DNA from: Dinochytrium kinnereticum | Lineage: Eukaryota > Chytridiomycota > Chytridiomycetes > Chytridiales > Chytridiaceae | Direction: 5' to 3' | NCBI GenBank assembly: GCA_027604005.1 | Contig: JADGJT010000162.1 | Coordinates: forward strand, 307 to 49,068 | Length of the DNA: 48,762 bases | Part shown: positions 33,976 through 45,289 of the stretch, one piece after another | Position numbering within the stretch: position 1 is the first letter of the stretch | How the letters are laid out: every line of letters begins with the position of its first letter | The notes under the pieces: generated by a model | Told to the model about the DNA's origin: nothing | Seen by the model: the letters and a program-made list of their open reading frames with translations, nothing else | The model's database searches: none | Position numbers and translations under genes: made by a program

Positions 33976-35176
33976 TCAGCCTTCCTCCTCCTGCCTCTTA
34001 ATCAACCCCTTGGCGGTCTCCATCAGTTTGTCATAACTTCTTTCTTCCGCTAAATGCCTCAAGCCATTAAACACATGATATCTCCCAAAAAATGCGTCCC
34101 AATCCCTAACATTCTCATCCAGACCCCGATAGCACTGCTCAAATGCCATCGCGAAAAGCTTAACCCAAGCAGAAAGATCATACTCAGGAAAGTATTCAAA
34201 CTCAGAGATCCCAGATTTTAAATATCTCAGTACCCTTCCTGACGCGAAAGAAGTTGCACCCCTGAATCTCTGAACACTTCCAACAGGGGCGGCGCAACCC
34301 CAATTTAAAAGATGCGTCTCGAGCTTCTCGGATATAACAACGTTTCTCGGTGAAATATCGCGATAAACTAGCCCACGAGAGTGAGCGCTTCTGAGAATCC
34401 CAACGACCGAAATAAGGCAATGGAGCATCTGTTTCTTGTCCGTGATATTGGAGCATAGGGGTGTATATAAAACACATAAGGTTGTTTTGTTAAGCTGAGG
34501 GGTCCCCATGATTCGGGGTACTCCTGCGACGTTGACAAGGGTCATAAGGGCGTCAACTTCCATTTTATGCAGACTTGATCCCTCAGCGGCTGTGTAAAGG
34601 TTTGCCATGATGGGGCTGGCACCGTCGCCTCCGGAGATCGAGAATGTCCAGCACTTCCGCGGATTTGTTGAGTGAGGCAAAAGACTTTCGGCGGCTCTGA
34701 GAAGCTGGTTACGATCGAAACATGTGTCAATGGTTTGATCCACCAGCATAAAGCCTTTGTCTTTCCTGTCCGTCGCCACATTTTTCTGGGATTCTCGCTC
34801 TTATAATACACTGATAAGCTCAATCGAGAAGCAACATCCCTTTACCTTCATCAGCGTCCAAAAGCTGCCCCAAGCGATAGTTCAGAGATGCGGCCATTTT
34901 CTCGTACCGCCTTCTCTCCTCTTTTAGGGACACCTTTTCTTCACGGAGCTCCGCAAGTTCTTTTTTCCTTTTGTAGTGGAGTTCAGAGGAATTCCGATAC
35001 TCATCCGACTCCATGCGGATTATCTCCATCTTTGACATGACATTGTCAAGACTTTTCTGAGTATCGGCGATAGCGGCTTCAATGTCGTCTAGTCTAGTAA
35101 GCGTTGATTGAGTATCGGCGATAGCGGCTTCAATGTCGTCCAACCTAGCAAGCGTTGATTCTAAGGTCAGGCCCAT
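33976..35176 (-). CDS. Coiled-coil kinase-like protein, probable pseudokinase
   Basis: Two exons (35176-34846 and 34799-33976) give 384 aa from the first ATG. Residues 1-110 form a coiled coil with a 17-residue tandem repeat (LDDIEAAIADTQ twice). The rest resembles the divergent kinase folds expanded in chytrids and oomycetes (FunK1 or Crinkler C-terminal type): SAHSRGLVYRDISPRNVVI is the catalytic loop with Asp258 and Asn263, and LLNWGCA (276-280) stands where DFG or DWG should be. The Mg-binding Asp is therefore Asn. No clear Gly-rich loop or VAIK lysine is visible. The open frame continues upstream of 35176 without an ATG, through an acceptor-like CCAACAG, so a 5' exon may exist. No signal peptide is present in this model. 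Confidence 0.65.
35059..35160 (-). repeat. 51-bp tandem repeat, two copies, in the coiled-coil exon
   Basis: Copies 35059-35109 and 35110-35160 share a 31-base identical core and differ at only a few sites. Each encodes 17 residues around LDDIEAAIADTQ, so copy-number change keeps the frame and lengthens the coiled coil. Confidence 0.85.
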
Positions 35177-35532
35177 TTGATATAGATCTGAGGACGCGGA
35201 AGAAGGGATAACCGTAGGCGTCCACACAGCGCAACGTTGAGCTGTTGGAATCTTAATGGACTCAGCGTTAAGGTGGCGAGGTTGGTTTGAAGACAATTTC
35301 AAATTATTTACATTACGGTATTCACAAGCTTATTTATCATTAATATCCACAAAATGCTTCAAATTCCGCACTGCACCAAGTCGAAACCAAAAACCATGCA
35401 GGCGCTTATAGCGCTGTATAATGTACGATGCAGCAAAATGCAAAAACTAAGGCAAAAAAGCTCTAAAAGCAATCGAGAACAAATGAAAGCATCAGCCGAT
35501 AGACAGAAAAAAAGAAGGATCTTCTATCATTT
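35177..35532. other. Gap between kinase-like gene and helicase 3' end
   Basis: About 350 bases, promoter side of the kinase-like gene and 3' flank of the helicase gene, both on the minus strand. A missing first exon of the kinase-like gene may lie here. Nothing else is seen. Confidence 0.5.
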
Positions 35533-38500
35533 CTAACCCCTGAAATCCCAAGCAGGATCTTCCTGTGCCGTGATCTGACCAACACCTGTCCCGTCATTTT
35601 CCCCTTCCATGATCGTAAAAATCTCCTCCTCCTCCGACTTCTCCTCAGCCATTCGAAGCCTGCTAAGGGGGTCCAAGAACTTGGAGTTTTCTGACGCAAT
35701 AGGATCAAAACCGATAAGGGACCCACTGGCTCGACAATACTTTACAAGCGCTCCCCAGTAAGGATCCTTCTCAAGAATGGATGGGTTCCCTATCACAATA
35801 AGAAGGGCTTTGGCGCGGGAAATAGCAACATTAAAACGCTTCTTGTTCTGAAGGAAGCCTAAGTTGTGCATCATATCGTGGGCCACAAAGGACGCGCTAG
35901 ATCTAACCGTAGAGATAATTATAATACGACGCTCTTGACCTGCAATAGACCATAAGTCGGGGAAAATATAGCGATTTTGAGAAGAAACTAAAAAAAAAAA
36001 AAGAAAAAAAATTTGATGCAAGACCTTGAAATTCCTCCACGCTTGCAACTTTACAGCCGTATCCTTTTAAAAGAGTTTCAATCTTTTGGACTTGACGACG
36101 GTACGGAGTGATAATTCCAATTTGGTCGCCGGAAACTCCTTTGCCTCTAGCTTTAAATACTTTCTCTACCCATTTCTTTACGAGACCACACTCATCTGGG
36201 TTGTACCTTAATCAGTTGACGAAAATCTATCAGAAAACTCCCCCAAAAGGCCCTCAAATTAGAGCTCAAAAACCTTACCATGACGGACTATCACCCTCCT
36301 GCATATCTCGCCCTTGAACTCCCTGAAAAATAATCGGAAATCCGGGTGATGGTAGGCCATCCCAGTCCTCAAAGCTCTCCCTCATTTGTTTGTCCGCAGC
36401 AGCAACTTGCTCGCCATTGTAGAAAAGAGAGCTCGAAATCGAAAGAATTCTTGGATGGGATCGATAATTTCTCACTAGCTTTGTTATGCAAGTTGGATTG
36501 ACGTAATATTGCGACGGTAATAATGTCGACTTTGACTGACGTGGCAGCTTGCTAGCGTCGGCCTGAGCATAGAACGGAAGGGACATTAACCTCTCCATGT
36601 AAGAAGTCTCCAATCCATGTTTCTTCGCGATAACCTAATTTTTCTTACTTAGTTTCAATAGAGGAGATGTGACGGCTTACAGATCGTAGGGTAGGTCCTA
36701 GCTGCTTGGGATCACCAGCAAGAATAATTTTAGTCTTTGCATCTACTAAGCCCGCAACAGAAATCCAAAATTCTGGCTCGGTGGCCTGGCCAGCTTCGTC
36801 CATGAAAATGTGTCTATACGAAGGGAAGATGAACTAGTTAGTCTAATAGAAAAAATCGACTTCAGCAGAATTTTAAAGAATGCTAACGTGAAATGCCCTC
36901 TCGGAATCCCAGATGAGTAAAGAAGTCCCCCAGTAATACATGTTGTCACGATGACTTTATGGCGCATAATCTCACCACCACTTAGTAGAGGAAAGGTATC
37001 GAAACCATCCGTGTTTCGTCGCACAACCGAGTAATCAAGAACCAGCTTAGACAAATCCGTCACAGGGCGCTGATAAGAATGCAAACGAAGCATCTCGCTC
37101 ATGGTGAAACCACTCTTACTCAATCTCTCGACGAGCTGATCGGCAGCTAGATTAGATGGGGCGAGCGCAAGTACAGATATACGTGGCGCAGAATTTTTGT
37201 AACAGTTATGAACTTGCCGAATACATTCAACCATGCATCTTGTTTTCCCGGTTCCTATAGAGACGACTTGTTAATATAATTGAGCAATCAGTTCCGTTGA
37301 AAAGACCTGGAGGGCCGAAGATACTAAGAAGTAAAGGTTAGACACAGTCAGAAGAAACGACAACGAACATGTAAGGGACTGTGCCGTGTTGCTGCTCTAC
37401 GATATTTTGAATCGCCATTTTCTGTTCCTCATTTAAGTCCCTCATTCCCGGTGAATTCATATCAAGAGGGTAAGGGTTAGGACGCGTCTGAAGAGCACGA
37501 GGGGATTCCGAGGGAAATTTCAAATTCGAAGGTACACTATTGGTGAGGGCTAATGCTTGATAGGCACGTCGCAGTGGCGTTCGACTAAATGTAAATCTAA
37601 CATCGAACTCCATATTTTGCATCCAGACTCTGGAAACAAAAGTCGGATCAAATAAAACTTGAATCTGGGACGTATACTTGAGTAACATATGGTTACACAG
37701 AATCTACCTCTTCACCATGTAAGAAGTCGACACGGCCTTCGTACTCAACATCACCGTATCCATTTTTTCGCACGTAAATCTTGTCGCCGTACATAACGTT
37801 CGGGCGTCGCTCCGCAAGGCCCCGAACTTCATAAATGTTAATGATATATAGATGCGTCTTCTCCAAAAAAAGGAAAAAAAATAAGTCAGAATACCAATAA
37901 GAGCCATTTTGCCACTTTGCGTTAATCTCAACTGCGTCTTAATTAAATCGTACTTTCGAATGTCAGCACCCATTTGAATTTCCTCCACTTGCTGGAGAGT
38001 TTCAAAAACATTCCGATATGTTTCCGGAGTAAGAATCATCTCATCCTCTTCGTTAAGTTAGATATTAAAAAGTCAAAAGACTAAATCTGTACCATCAAAA
38101 ACATCGTCATCATCTCTTTCCTCGAACCGATCACGGACGGCTTTAGGTATCTCGTATTTCCCTAAAGCAATCGGTAGGGCAGAGAAGGCAGGTCTGTAGT
38201 TATTTGAAAGAAGAGGGACAAGTTAATAAAGCCAATTACTCAATTTCATGTTATAGCTATTTATGTCCGATTTATGTCACATACTTTGAGACTTTTGGCG
38301 CAGATACGATCTTAGCAGCGATGACCTTCGGTTTTGGCCGCCGCAAGTTTTGCTGAGAGACTGCAGGCTTGCTTTCAATCTTTCGCATATCGGCAGCAAC
38401 ATCAGAATCCTCGACACGAATCGAAATATATCTACATTAATCAAAAATTACACTTTCTCAAAGTGTCTTACCTGCATATAACGAAGTCATTGAAATCAAA

Positions 38501-39525
38501 AACAACAGTGTCTAGTTAAGTAGTTCCAAGGGAGGTGAAAGAAATGAAAAGCAATTAGGCTCATATTGTCAAATGGAAACAAGAAAAGGATAAGAAAAAA
38601 TTGTACCTTTCACCAGGCCATGTACTTTAGGTGTAAACTTAAATGTGAAAAACTTTATTCCGGCAGCCTCAAGGACGATGGGAGAGTTAGTAGTGCTTTT
38701 ATCTGCTGATCTTCCGCTCTGAATCTCTAAGCCGGGGGAGCCAACAAGGAAGTAAGGTGGCTTGAGGATCTGCGTTGACCCATTTCTTTTGTTCCGAACT
38801 TGAAATATGATGCTCAAAGTAGAATGGCTTTGAGATACAACAACTGTTCCGTCTCCATCAGCTAATGACTCGAAATCAACCTCCTTTCCATTCAACCCCT
38901 GACTTGAGCAATGATTCAAGAAAAGCTCCTGAATATTCGCAATCTCCACGTAATTCTTGTTTTTCTCCAATTCCTCACGGCTCGAATTTAGCAGGATACT
39001 CTCCACCTTCGAAATTTGCTGTTTAGCAGAAGGCTCTGCTTGCTCATTCTCCCTATGGGTTGGTTTTGAGGCTTCGTTTGCAGGCCGCTGAGAAGGACCA
39101 TAATTTTCAGACAAAGCCTCTGTCCACTCGATGACCTTGTTTTCATAGTTGGTAAATTTAACAACTCTCCTCTTTGCCCTCAAGTCGTAAACCAATGATG
39201 CTGGTGACAGCCTCATAACAGGATGGGTTTCGCGATAGGTGGAATAATAAGATTTAAGGAGGGGGATCGTCCTTGGGCGAGAGGCCCTCTGAACGGTCGC
39301 TATATGCTCGCAGAACGTCGTAATGTAGGCAATCTTCTCGGAAAGCATCTTCTGCTTCCTGTCGACCCCATAACCCCCAGCACGAGGAAATACACCATAA
39401 CCCTCAGTGGCAGCATAACCCGCATGCTTCTGTCTTGGGTTGCCAAATCCAGCATCGGGATCCCTCCCCCGGCCCCCGGTTGGCGTCGGCGGCCTGGAGC
39501 TGTTAGTGGTTTGCCTGCCCGTCAT
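35533..39525 (-). CDS. MOV10/SDE3-type SF1 RNA helicase
   Basis: Thirteen exons join in phase: 39525-38607, 38511-38472, 38431-38285, 38193-38093, 38047-37895, 37826-37708, 37676-37369, 37323-37307, 37254-36888, 36813-36681, 36634-36279, 36206-36025, 35939-35533; 1082 aa. An ATG at 39597 would add 24 residues. After a low-complexity N-terminus, the MOV10-like region has EEIQMGADIRKYDLI and VRGLAERRPNVMYGDKIYV. Upf1-type motifs follow: LNEEQKMAIQNI, Walker A FGPPGTGKT, ALAPSNLAADQLVERL, Walker B MDEAGQATEPE, LAGDPKQLGPT, LVRNYRSHPRIL, GIITPYRRQVQKI, ISTVRSS and RFNVAISRAKALLIVIGNP. Relatives act with Argonaute or in mRNA decay and retroelement control. Exon 8 is only 17 nt and encodes part of Walker A. 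The C-terminus is acidic. Confidence 0.9.
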
Positions 39526-39597
39526 GATTTGAATGTTGGAGAAAAAATTGATAAGATTGTGTCCTGCATGTGAGAACTTCAATATATGATGGGACAT

Positions 39598-40435
39598 AAT
39601 CCTCCGATGGAATGCAACGATCAGCAAAACTCATGACACCTTGTTAATATGAGAAACGAAGAGTATAAGTTATGCTTCAAGGATTTGGGCATTGTCCCTG
39701 AGCTTTGGGGCAAGGCAGAAGTGGATGGGCTTCTTTCACAATGCTTAGAAAAGTCAAAGGTTTGAGAGGCATATGTTAATGAGGACCCCGAAACATCTGT
39801 CGGTGGTTTCAATCAAGTCTTCATGGAGCAGTCTGCTGGCATCTGTCATTGCCATTGGCTCTTTGATGGCTTCCGAGGTAGGGTGATTTGAGATAACTCA
39901 TGTTGGCTTATACCCTCCCCTGGAAACATCACCAGACTAAGCAGCCCACTTGTCTTTCTTGCTGTCCTGTTTTTTTGACTTCCTCACTGTCACCTTCACC
40001 TTTCAGTGCTTTGGTTTGGGCTCTGATACCGCGAGGTTCCCGCCGTTGGGAGAGTTGTTGAAGCTGCATGTTTTTTGCCCTGACCGACATTTGGTTTGAG
40101 CATGACTGGGGGTCAGAGTGCGAACTTTGCAGGATGTGGCCAACTATGCGAGGGCCTTCTGTAGCCCTCCCTGGGAACACTGAGCGCATTGCCAATGAGT
40201 TGGACAAGCGAGTCCCCCGTTCTCAATCTATTATTTTCTAGCTTGTTTCGGTTTGACCTATCAGCAGTATACTGGAAGTCCTTTTGATTGTCTGTTTGCT
40301 TTTTGGTTGTTGTTGTATTGTTGCTTTTTTGCATGGCTTTCTACTGACATCATATTTATTTACGCAAAGATCGCCATACCGCGCTAACTTAATTTCTTCC
40401 ACATTTAAAGTCCAGCAGCAGCGCCAGCCATATCA
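39598..40435. other. Region between helicase and SSB, possible decayed coding sequence
   Basis: On the plus strand from about 39653 successive frames look protein-like but are broken: a stretch YKLCFKDLGIVPELWGKAEV runs to a stop near 39765, then EDPETSVGGFNQVFMEQS, and later VALPGNTERIANELDKRVPR ending near 40240. No family is recognised and no intact frame joins them. A short intron-like T/C-rich tract ends at TTTCAG near 40006. It may be a relic gene or chance; the rest is ordinary flanking DNA. Confidence 0.3.
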
Positions 40436-41118
40436 TTAATCTGCAGATTTGGATATGCTTTCAGTGCTGCCGTGGGATGCTGATTTATTGACGCGGATGT
40501 CCTCTACGTGGCAATAAAGTTGTAGTTTGACAAAGTTACAATGAAAGTACAGCAAATGCCTTACACACCTGCCACAATATCCGTATATGTCCGCTGAGAC
40601 TCTTCGTCTCTTCTGTACTCCAATCGTCCGTCAATAGTGACGTTCGCTCTTGTCAATATTAGCTGAAAGCCTGTCGATACCACCAAAACAAACCCTTTCG
40701 AGATACGACCAGTAGTAAAGACAGGGCTTGTGGAGGTCGAGTAGACTTTAATGTTATGCCATTGAACCTCCTTAACCCACTCCTCTCCTCTTTTAACGCT
40801 CCTGTTGGTCGCCAATGTGAAGCGCCACATACCCCTGACATTCTGTCCGTCCTCCACCTTTACGTTTGAAGGGTAGAACTCTGGATCCTTGCCGAGGTTT
40901 CCCATGAGAATGACCTTGTTCAGCGTTGAGTAGTCTGTCAAATGTTATGAGATGGTCCAAGTTGTGGTTCAAGCCTACTCTGCATCCATGTCGAATTGAT
41001 GCCGATGCCGAAGGGAAAAGGAGGGCGATGTTAGACACACTCGCACAGAGTGCATTCAAACCTTCCTCCAGGAGAGCCGAGAGCACGGCAGTCTCATACG
41101 CGACGATAGTGAGAACAT
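40436..41118 (-). CDS. RIM1: Mitochondrial single-stranded DNA-binding protein (RIM1/SSB family)
   Basis: Four exons (41118-41100, 40934-40694, 40648-40569, 40503-40436) join in phase to 135 aa. The OB-fold signatures are clear: STLNKVILMGNLGKDPEF, MWRFTLATNRS, EVQWHNIKVYS, ISKGANVTIDGRLEYRR and RTYTDIVAEDIRV. Two small introns (45 and 65 nt) disrupt the last third; removing them restores the conserved KGANV and IVAEDIR joins. SSB coats single-stranded mtDNA during replication and repair. Exon 1 is short (MFSLSS plus one base, donor GTATGA), leaving little room for a presequence; the downstream frame MRLPCSRLSWRK looks more like one but does not join in phase, so the start is uncertain. The gene is divergent from the BTB gene with 273 bp between the ATGs. 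Confidence 0.88.
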
Positions 41119-41391
41119 GTTGAATTGAATGCGTTGAGTGGGGAATGCTGCTTGATGTTGGGATTGTCGGACAACAGATTAATTATTCCTTTAATACGTT
41201 TGAGTGCGTGAAACTTTTTGAAGGAGGATTGCAACCACAACTCCCTCCCTTCAACGTCTGAGCTCACCGTAATAGCCACTCTCTACGTTTCATCCATTTT
41301 CATTGTTAGTGTCAAATTATTGACGCAATCTGTTTCCTGTCACATTCGTTGCTCGGCTCTGGTGAGCTGCACAAACGCCACATCGTCTCAA
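41119..41391. promoter_or_regulatory. Candidate bidirectional promoter (SSB / BTB gene)
   Basis: The 273 bases separate two divergent ATGs and must hold both promoters and leaders. No strong TATA box is visible. It is inferred from position only. Confidence 0.4.
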
Positions 41392-43115
41392 ATGACATCT
41401 TCTCGAAGAAGTTTTCTGAGACCAAAGCCCCTCCATTGTCCAAAACCAAATTCAAAGCAAAGACTTGCGGAGGATTTAAGAAGATGCTTGGCTGATGCTG
41501 AAGCGCTGCTCGGTGATGTCTGCCTTATCCTAGAGAGCGGAGTTAAGATATGGGCACATCAAGGTTGGCTATGAAACAGCAGTAATATTCTTATCAAGCA
41601 TATTTGGTTTTTGCAGCAATAATCTGCAGTCATCCGAAGCTTCATATCCTCATAAGCCAGCAATCTTTGTCTGCCAAACCGGTTTTTGTCAGAGTCAGAA
41701 TCGAGGATGCCCTCGATTTGCATAAAGTCTTATCCGAAGCATACACACCATCGGCCCATTTGACTGAAGCTCTTGAATCCAACACCGATTTCTCACTTAT
41801 TTCGTCGACATCCGCTCAAGATCCATGCCACACCCATAGGTTCCTCCTTGCCGCAAGAATACCATACTTTGAAGGGCTCTTCACACACTCCTTCAGTGAC
41901 TCCACTGGCGAATCCTCCACATTTCCATTTGATCATGAGACTCTGCAGATAATGTTGCAATATCTTGTTTCAGCCACTCTACCTTCTTCGATTGCTCCCT
42001 CGAGACTTGGCGCCTGCTTAAGAGCTGCTGACTTTTTGCAGTTTGAGGTCTTTAGGGATGAATGCCTGACGGCTCTATACGCGTTTGCACACGATTGCCG
42101 ATGCGGCTGCAACCACTGTAGAGGTGGGAATTTGCAACGCGCCGCTTCTGTGGCTGCAAGGCTGGAGTTGACTGGCCTGATGGAGGATGTTGCGTGGGTC
42201 TTGGTACGAAATAGTTTTGGTTCTATCGCCATTCTGTAACCTTTCACATCTAGGCCAAATACTGGAGCACATATCTAGTCCATAAGTCGGCAAGCGATCT
42301 TCCGTCAGAGGTTATGGAACTTGTTGTTAACCACACCCTGGCCGACATAACACCATCAAACGTCTGTAAATTTCTTGAGGACCATCCCTTGGACGAGCTT
42401 TCTTCGTCCAAAAATCCCGAATTATTATCCAGCCTTTTAAATCAAGCTTTGGACAAGGTCAGGATGATATGCAGTGAGAACATAAGGCAGATATGGCAGG
42501 AAGATGGCAAGTTTCGTGCATATATGATTAGTGGGGGTCCTTCTTTCGGAAAGTCAGCAGATAAGAAAGTGCTTCAAATGGCATTGGACGGACTTAAAGA
42601 ATCAAACGTTTTCAGCATCCTCCAGACTCTAGAAGCAATCATGAAAACCCACCGCGACCTTGAAGCCAGCAATCCATCGCCAAAGAGAAAGGATGTGGAT
42701 GATGTTCAGAGTGTCATTATGACAGCCCGGAAGCAATGCGTGGCGTTTTTGAGCAAGAGATGGATGAATATGGCTTACAGTGGAGCTCTAGGTAGTGCAG
42801 ACGAAACTCTGCTAAGCGAAATCGCGGCTGGTTTGTTTCTCATTATTTACGCTGTTTTGTGTAATATGTTTAGCTGCTGGCATGGATCTCCAGGAGATGA
42901 AATCCATCATGGGAGATCATTCACGAAGGTCGTCAAAACTTGAAGCCAAGAAATCAATACTGAATACTAAACGAGTTGGGCGACATCTCGTTACGAGCAC
43001 TCCAAAATCGGAGGGCTCCGCTATGATTCCGTCTAGTCCACAGGCACCACCGTCTTCTCGCATTCCTGTTAGCATATCTCGCCGCTCATCGGCCACATCA
43101 ACTCCACGGAGATAG
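41392..43115 (+). CDS. Tandem BTB/POZ domain protein
   Basis: Four exons (41392-41563, 41617-42203, 42254-42830, 42874-43115) give 525 aa. A first BTB-like unit spans about 35-110 (GDVCLILESGVKIWAHQAII..., then FVRVRIEDALDLHKVLSEAYT). A second spans about 115-200: CHTHRFLLAARIPYFEGLFTH, FPFDHETLQIMLQYLVSATL, ACLRAADFLQFEVFRDECL, the last being the BACK-like entry. A Cys cluster CRCGCNHC (218-225) follows. The middle is helical and the C-terminus is a basic Ser/Pro tail (RRSSKLEAKKSI ... RRSSATSTPRR), probably phosphorylated. Tandem BTB arrangement recalls BTBD8-like proteins; BTB units often bind Cullin-3 or dimerise. I assign no process. Donors and acceptors are canonical and phases agree throughout. 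Confidence 0.8.
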
Positions 43116-43748
43116 CTTTAACTCTTATGTGTTGTATAACTTAAATATATGAACCGTAAAGGCTGCTTCCGTTAACCTATCATCGCTGAAATATAAACTC
43201 GCTCCTCCGAAGAAACAAAGCAAGAAAGAAAACATATGTGTAGGCACAATTCTTAAAGAGAATATAGAGTCATTCTACTTTATAATATGTAAAGAAAAGA
43301 GAAATCAACATTTGCTACGGGATAGTTATATTAAAAAAGCGTCCAAGAAGTGTATGCGTTTATGCTACAATGCTATATCGGATATAAAACATTATTGTGT
43401 GAGGCTATATCCGCAAAGCAAACTGATCGGGACCGGAGATGAGCCGTGGAAGACGGGATGGAAGGGGGAGAGCAGAAGGGGGAAGGGAAAAGGAGAGAGA
43501 AAAAAAGAAAAAAAAGAAAAAAAAAGGAAAAAAAGAAAAAGGTTCGCTAGTTGTCGCCATCAGAGATCAAAAACGGTTAAGCAAAGACCCGTAGATTTGC
43601 TTAGCACCCTGCTGAGAGCGAACGAAGCCTTGATGTCTGGAAGTAAATTTTCGAATTTCCAGGGCGTGCCCGAACAAGAATAGTAAATCCAATAAAACAA
43701 CTGAAGTATCATCATATCACACGCCATGCGCCATCTATTCTGAAACCT
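43116..43748. other. Intergenic region, A-rich
   Basis: Between convergent genes. It contains a purine-rich run near 43462-43542 (A/G only for most of its length) that in one frame gives a Lys-rich open stretch without an ATG near its start. No gene is supported. Confidence 0.6.
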
Positions 43749-45103
43749 CTAGACCATCATATTGCTCCTCTCAGCATAAGCCCGTAGGTTGGAAAAGCTC
43801 GGAAGACTAACTCTTTGCAGCTCTTCCTGACCTGAGTGCCTTGAACTCGTCGAATGGCCAGTAGAGTCCGTCCCGCAAGCTGAATCTGGCGTTGAAGCCC
43901 ACAATTTGTGGCGCTTGTTGTCGACCAACGCGGGAGGAGGGTCAGAGTTGCAGGTTTCTGAACCACGTTTCCTTTTCGTGGAACTGTTCGTATGTGGGGG
44001 TTGAGAGCCATCTGATGAGGGAGAAGGCGGTTGGATGTTGTATGTCGCGATTGAAGGAGGAAGAGTCCATAAAGGCTCGTTTCGATACGTGTCGTGGGAG
44101 TATGACGGAAGATGGTAATTTGAGGTGGTATTGTGAGGGTTGGACAGGTATTTGTAGTGCTGCGTTCGAGGGCTAATTGAAGGATAGTTCCAGGTGGATC
44201 CATCGGGAATCTGACCCAAGAGGTGTTCCCGGTAAGTTGGGTAGGAAGGGTGCTGAAGGTAGTGCTGGAAGTGCCCCCACTGATTGGTTGGCTTGCAGAA
44301 AGGCTGCTGCGGCGCGTGCGGAGAGTTGGATTCTTGATGCCCCTGAGCTTTCGACGGCATTGGGATTTCCTCAACATGGGTTTGCTGGGGCTTGATCAAA
44401 GGAGTAGAGGTGGCCGAGGATTTTGTGGTGGTGGCCAAATCACTAACATCAGCCTTGACGTCACGAAGATGCCTAGGCAAAACGTATCGTTTTCCGACAG
44501 GATCTGCTTCAAGCTTGGAACGCCTCATACCACGCATCACAGAATCGTCAAGCTCATCCTTTGAATTGCCGTGGTGAAGGCGCAAAACGATGTTGAAGCC
44601 AGCAATGACCAGCTTAAGAAGCTCTGCTCCGCAGACCTTCCCCTTCCCGCGCGAATGCGGTTGAGATTGAAGAACCTCGTTGAAGATAAAGTTCAGGAGG
44701 TCGTCTGTGTTGTCACCTTCAAATCTCAAGAATCCAGGATTGCGTTTGCCACCAAAAGGCCTTATTAAAACGAGAAAAAAAAAATGGAAAAAGGTTTAGT
44801 TAAGTATAGCCTCTCTTTCTCAGAGAAGTTTTCGCGAGCAGTAGCGGCAAGAGGTCCCCACCTTGGCAATTTGGGGTCAAAGACTTTGGAGGCGAAAGCG
44901 TAGAGAATACGATCGCGGTGGATGGTGGGAGACCGATTGGTGTTGCAATCTTCAATTGCCTTGTCAAGGGTTTTGAGGTATTGCTTTTTAACGGTTGGAG
45001 CCAACCATGTCGACTGGACAGGGGTGGGGCTTACGGTCTTGACCACCTTCTCTTTGCTGTCGTAGGAAAGCATGAGCCAGGGCCCGACTCCCACAGCTTG
45101 CAT
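43749..45103 (-). CDS. Unknown protein with conserved-looking N-terminal domain and disordered His/Pro/Ser-rich tail
   Basis: Two exons (45103-44862 and 44760-43749) give 417 aa with start MQAVGVGPWLML. The join restores a continuous segment FDPKLPR-PFGGKRNPGFLRF, which supports the intron. Residues 1-165 look folded (alternating hydrophobic and charged segments, QYLKTLDKAIEDC, DLLNFIFNEVLQ, LLKLVIAGFNIVLRL). From about 190 the protein is disordered, rich in Pro, His, Ser, Asn and Tyr, with a basic STKRKRG nuclear-signal-like stretch (near 335). I do not recognise the family. It could be a nuclear regulator. It lies close behind another minus-strand gene (45290-45793), and the two might be one transcription unit, but I could not join them in phase. 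Confidence 0.6.
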
Positions 45104-45289
45104 AGTGGGTGCAAGTAAGGAGAGAGGGCTGCGGTGGTAAACAGGATATGCAGATGGCGATTACTCAGGAAAGAACGTCAAGGAACAGACAAGGTGGTAA
45201 ACTAATGAGTGATATAGCTCGCTCCTTTCTGGACCTTAAAAAAAGTTACCCTCTACATTCCCCAGAAGTCGAGACCTTTGGAAATCCCT

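Noticed and set aside
43312..43683. Lys-rich open frame
   Set aside because: It comes from an A/G-only tract, starts without ATG, and has no conserved feature.
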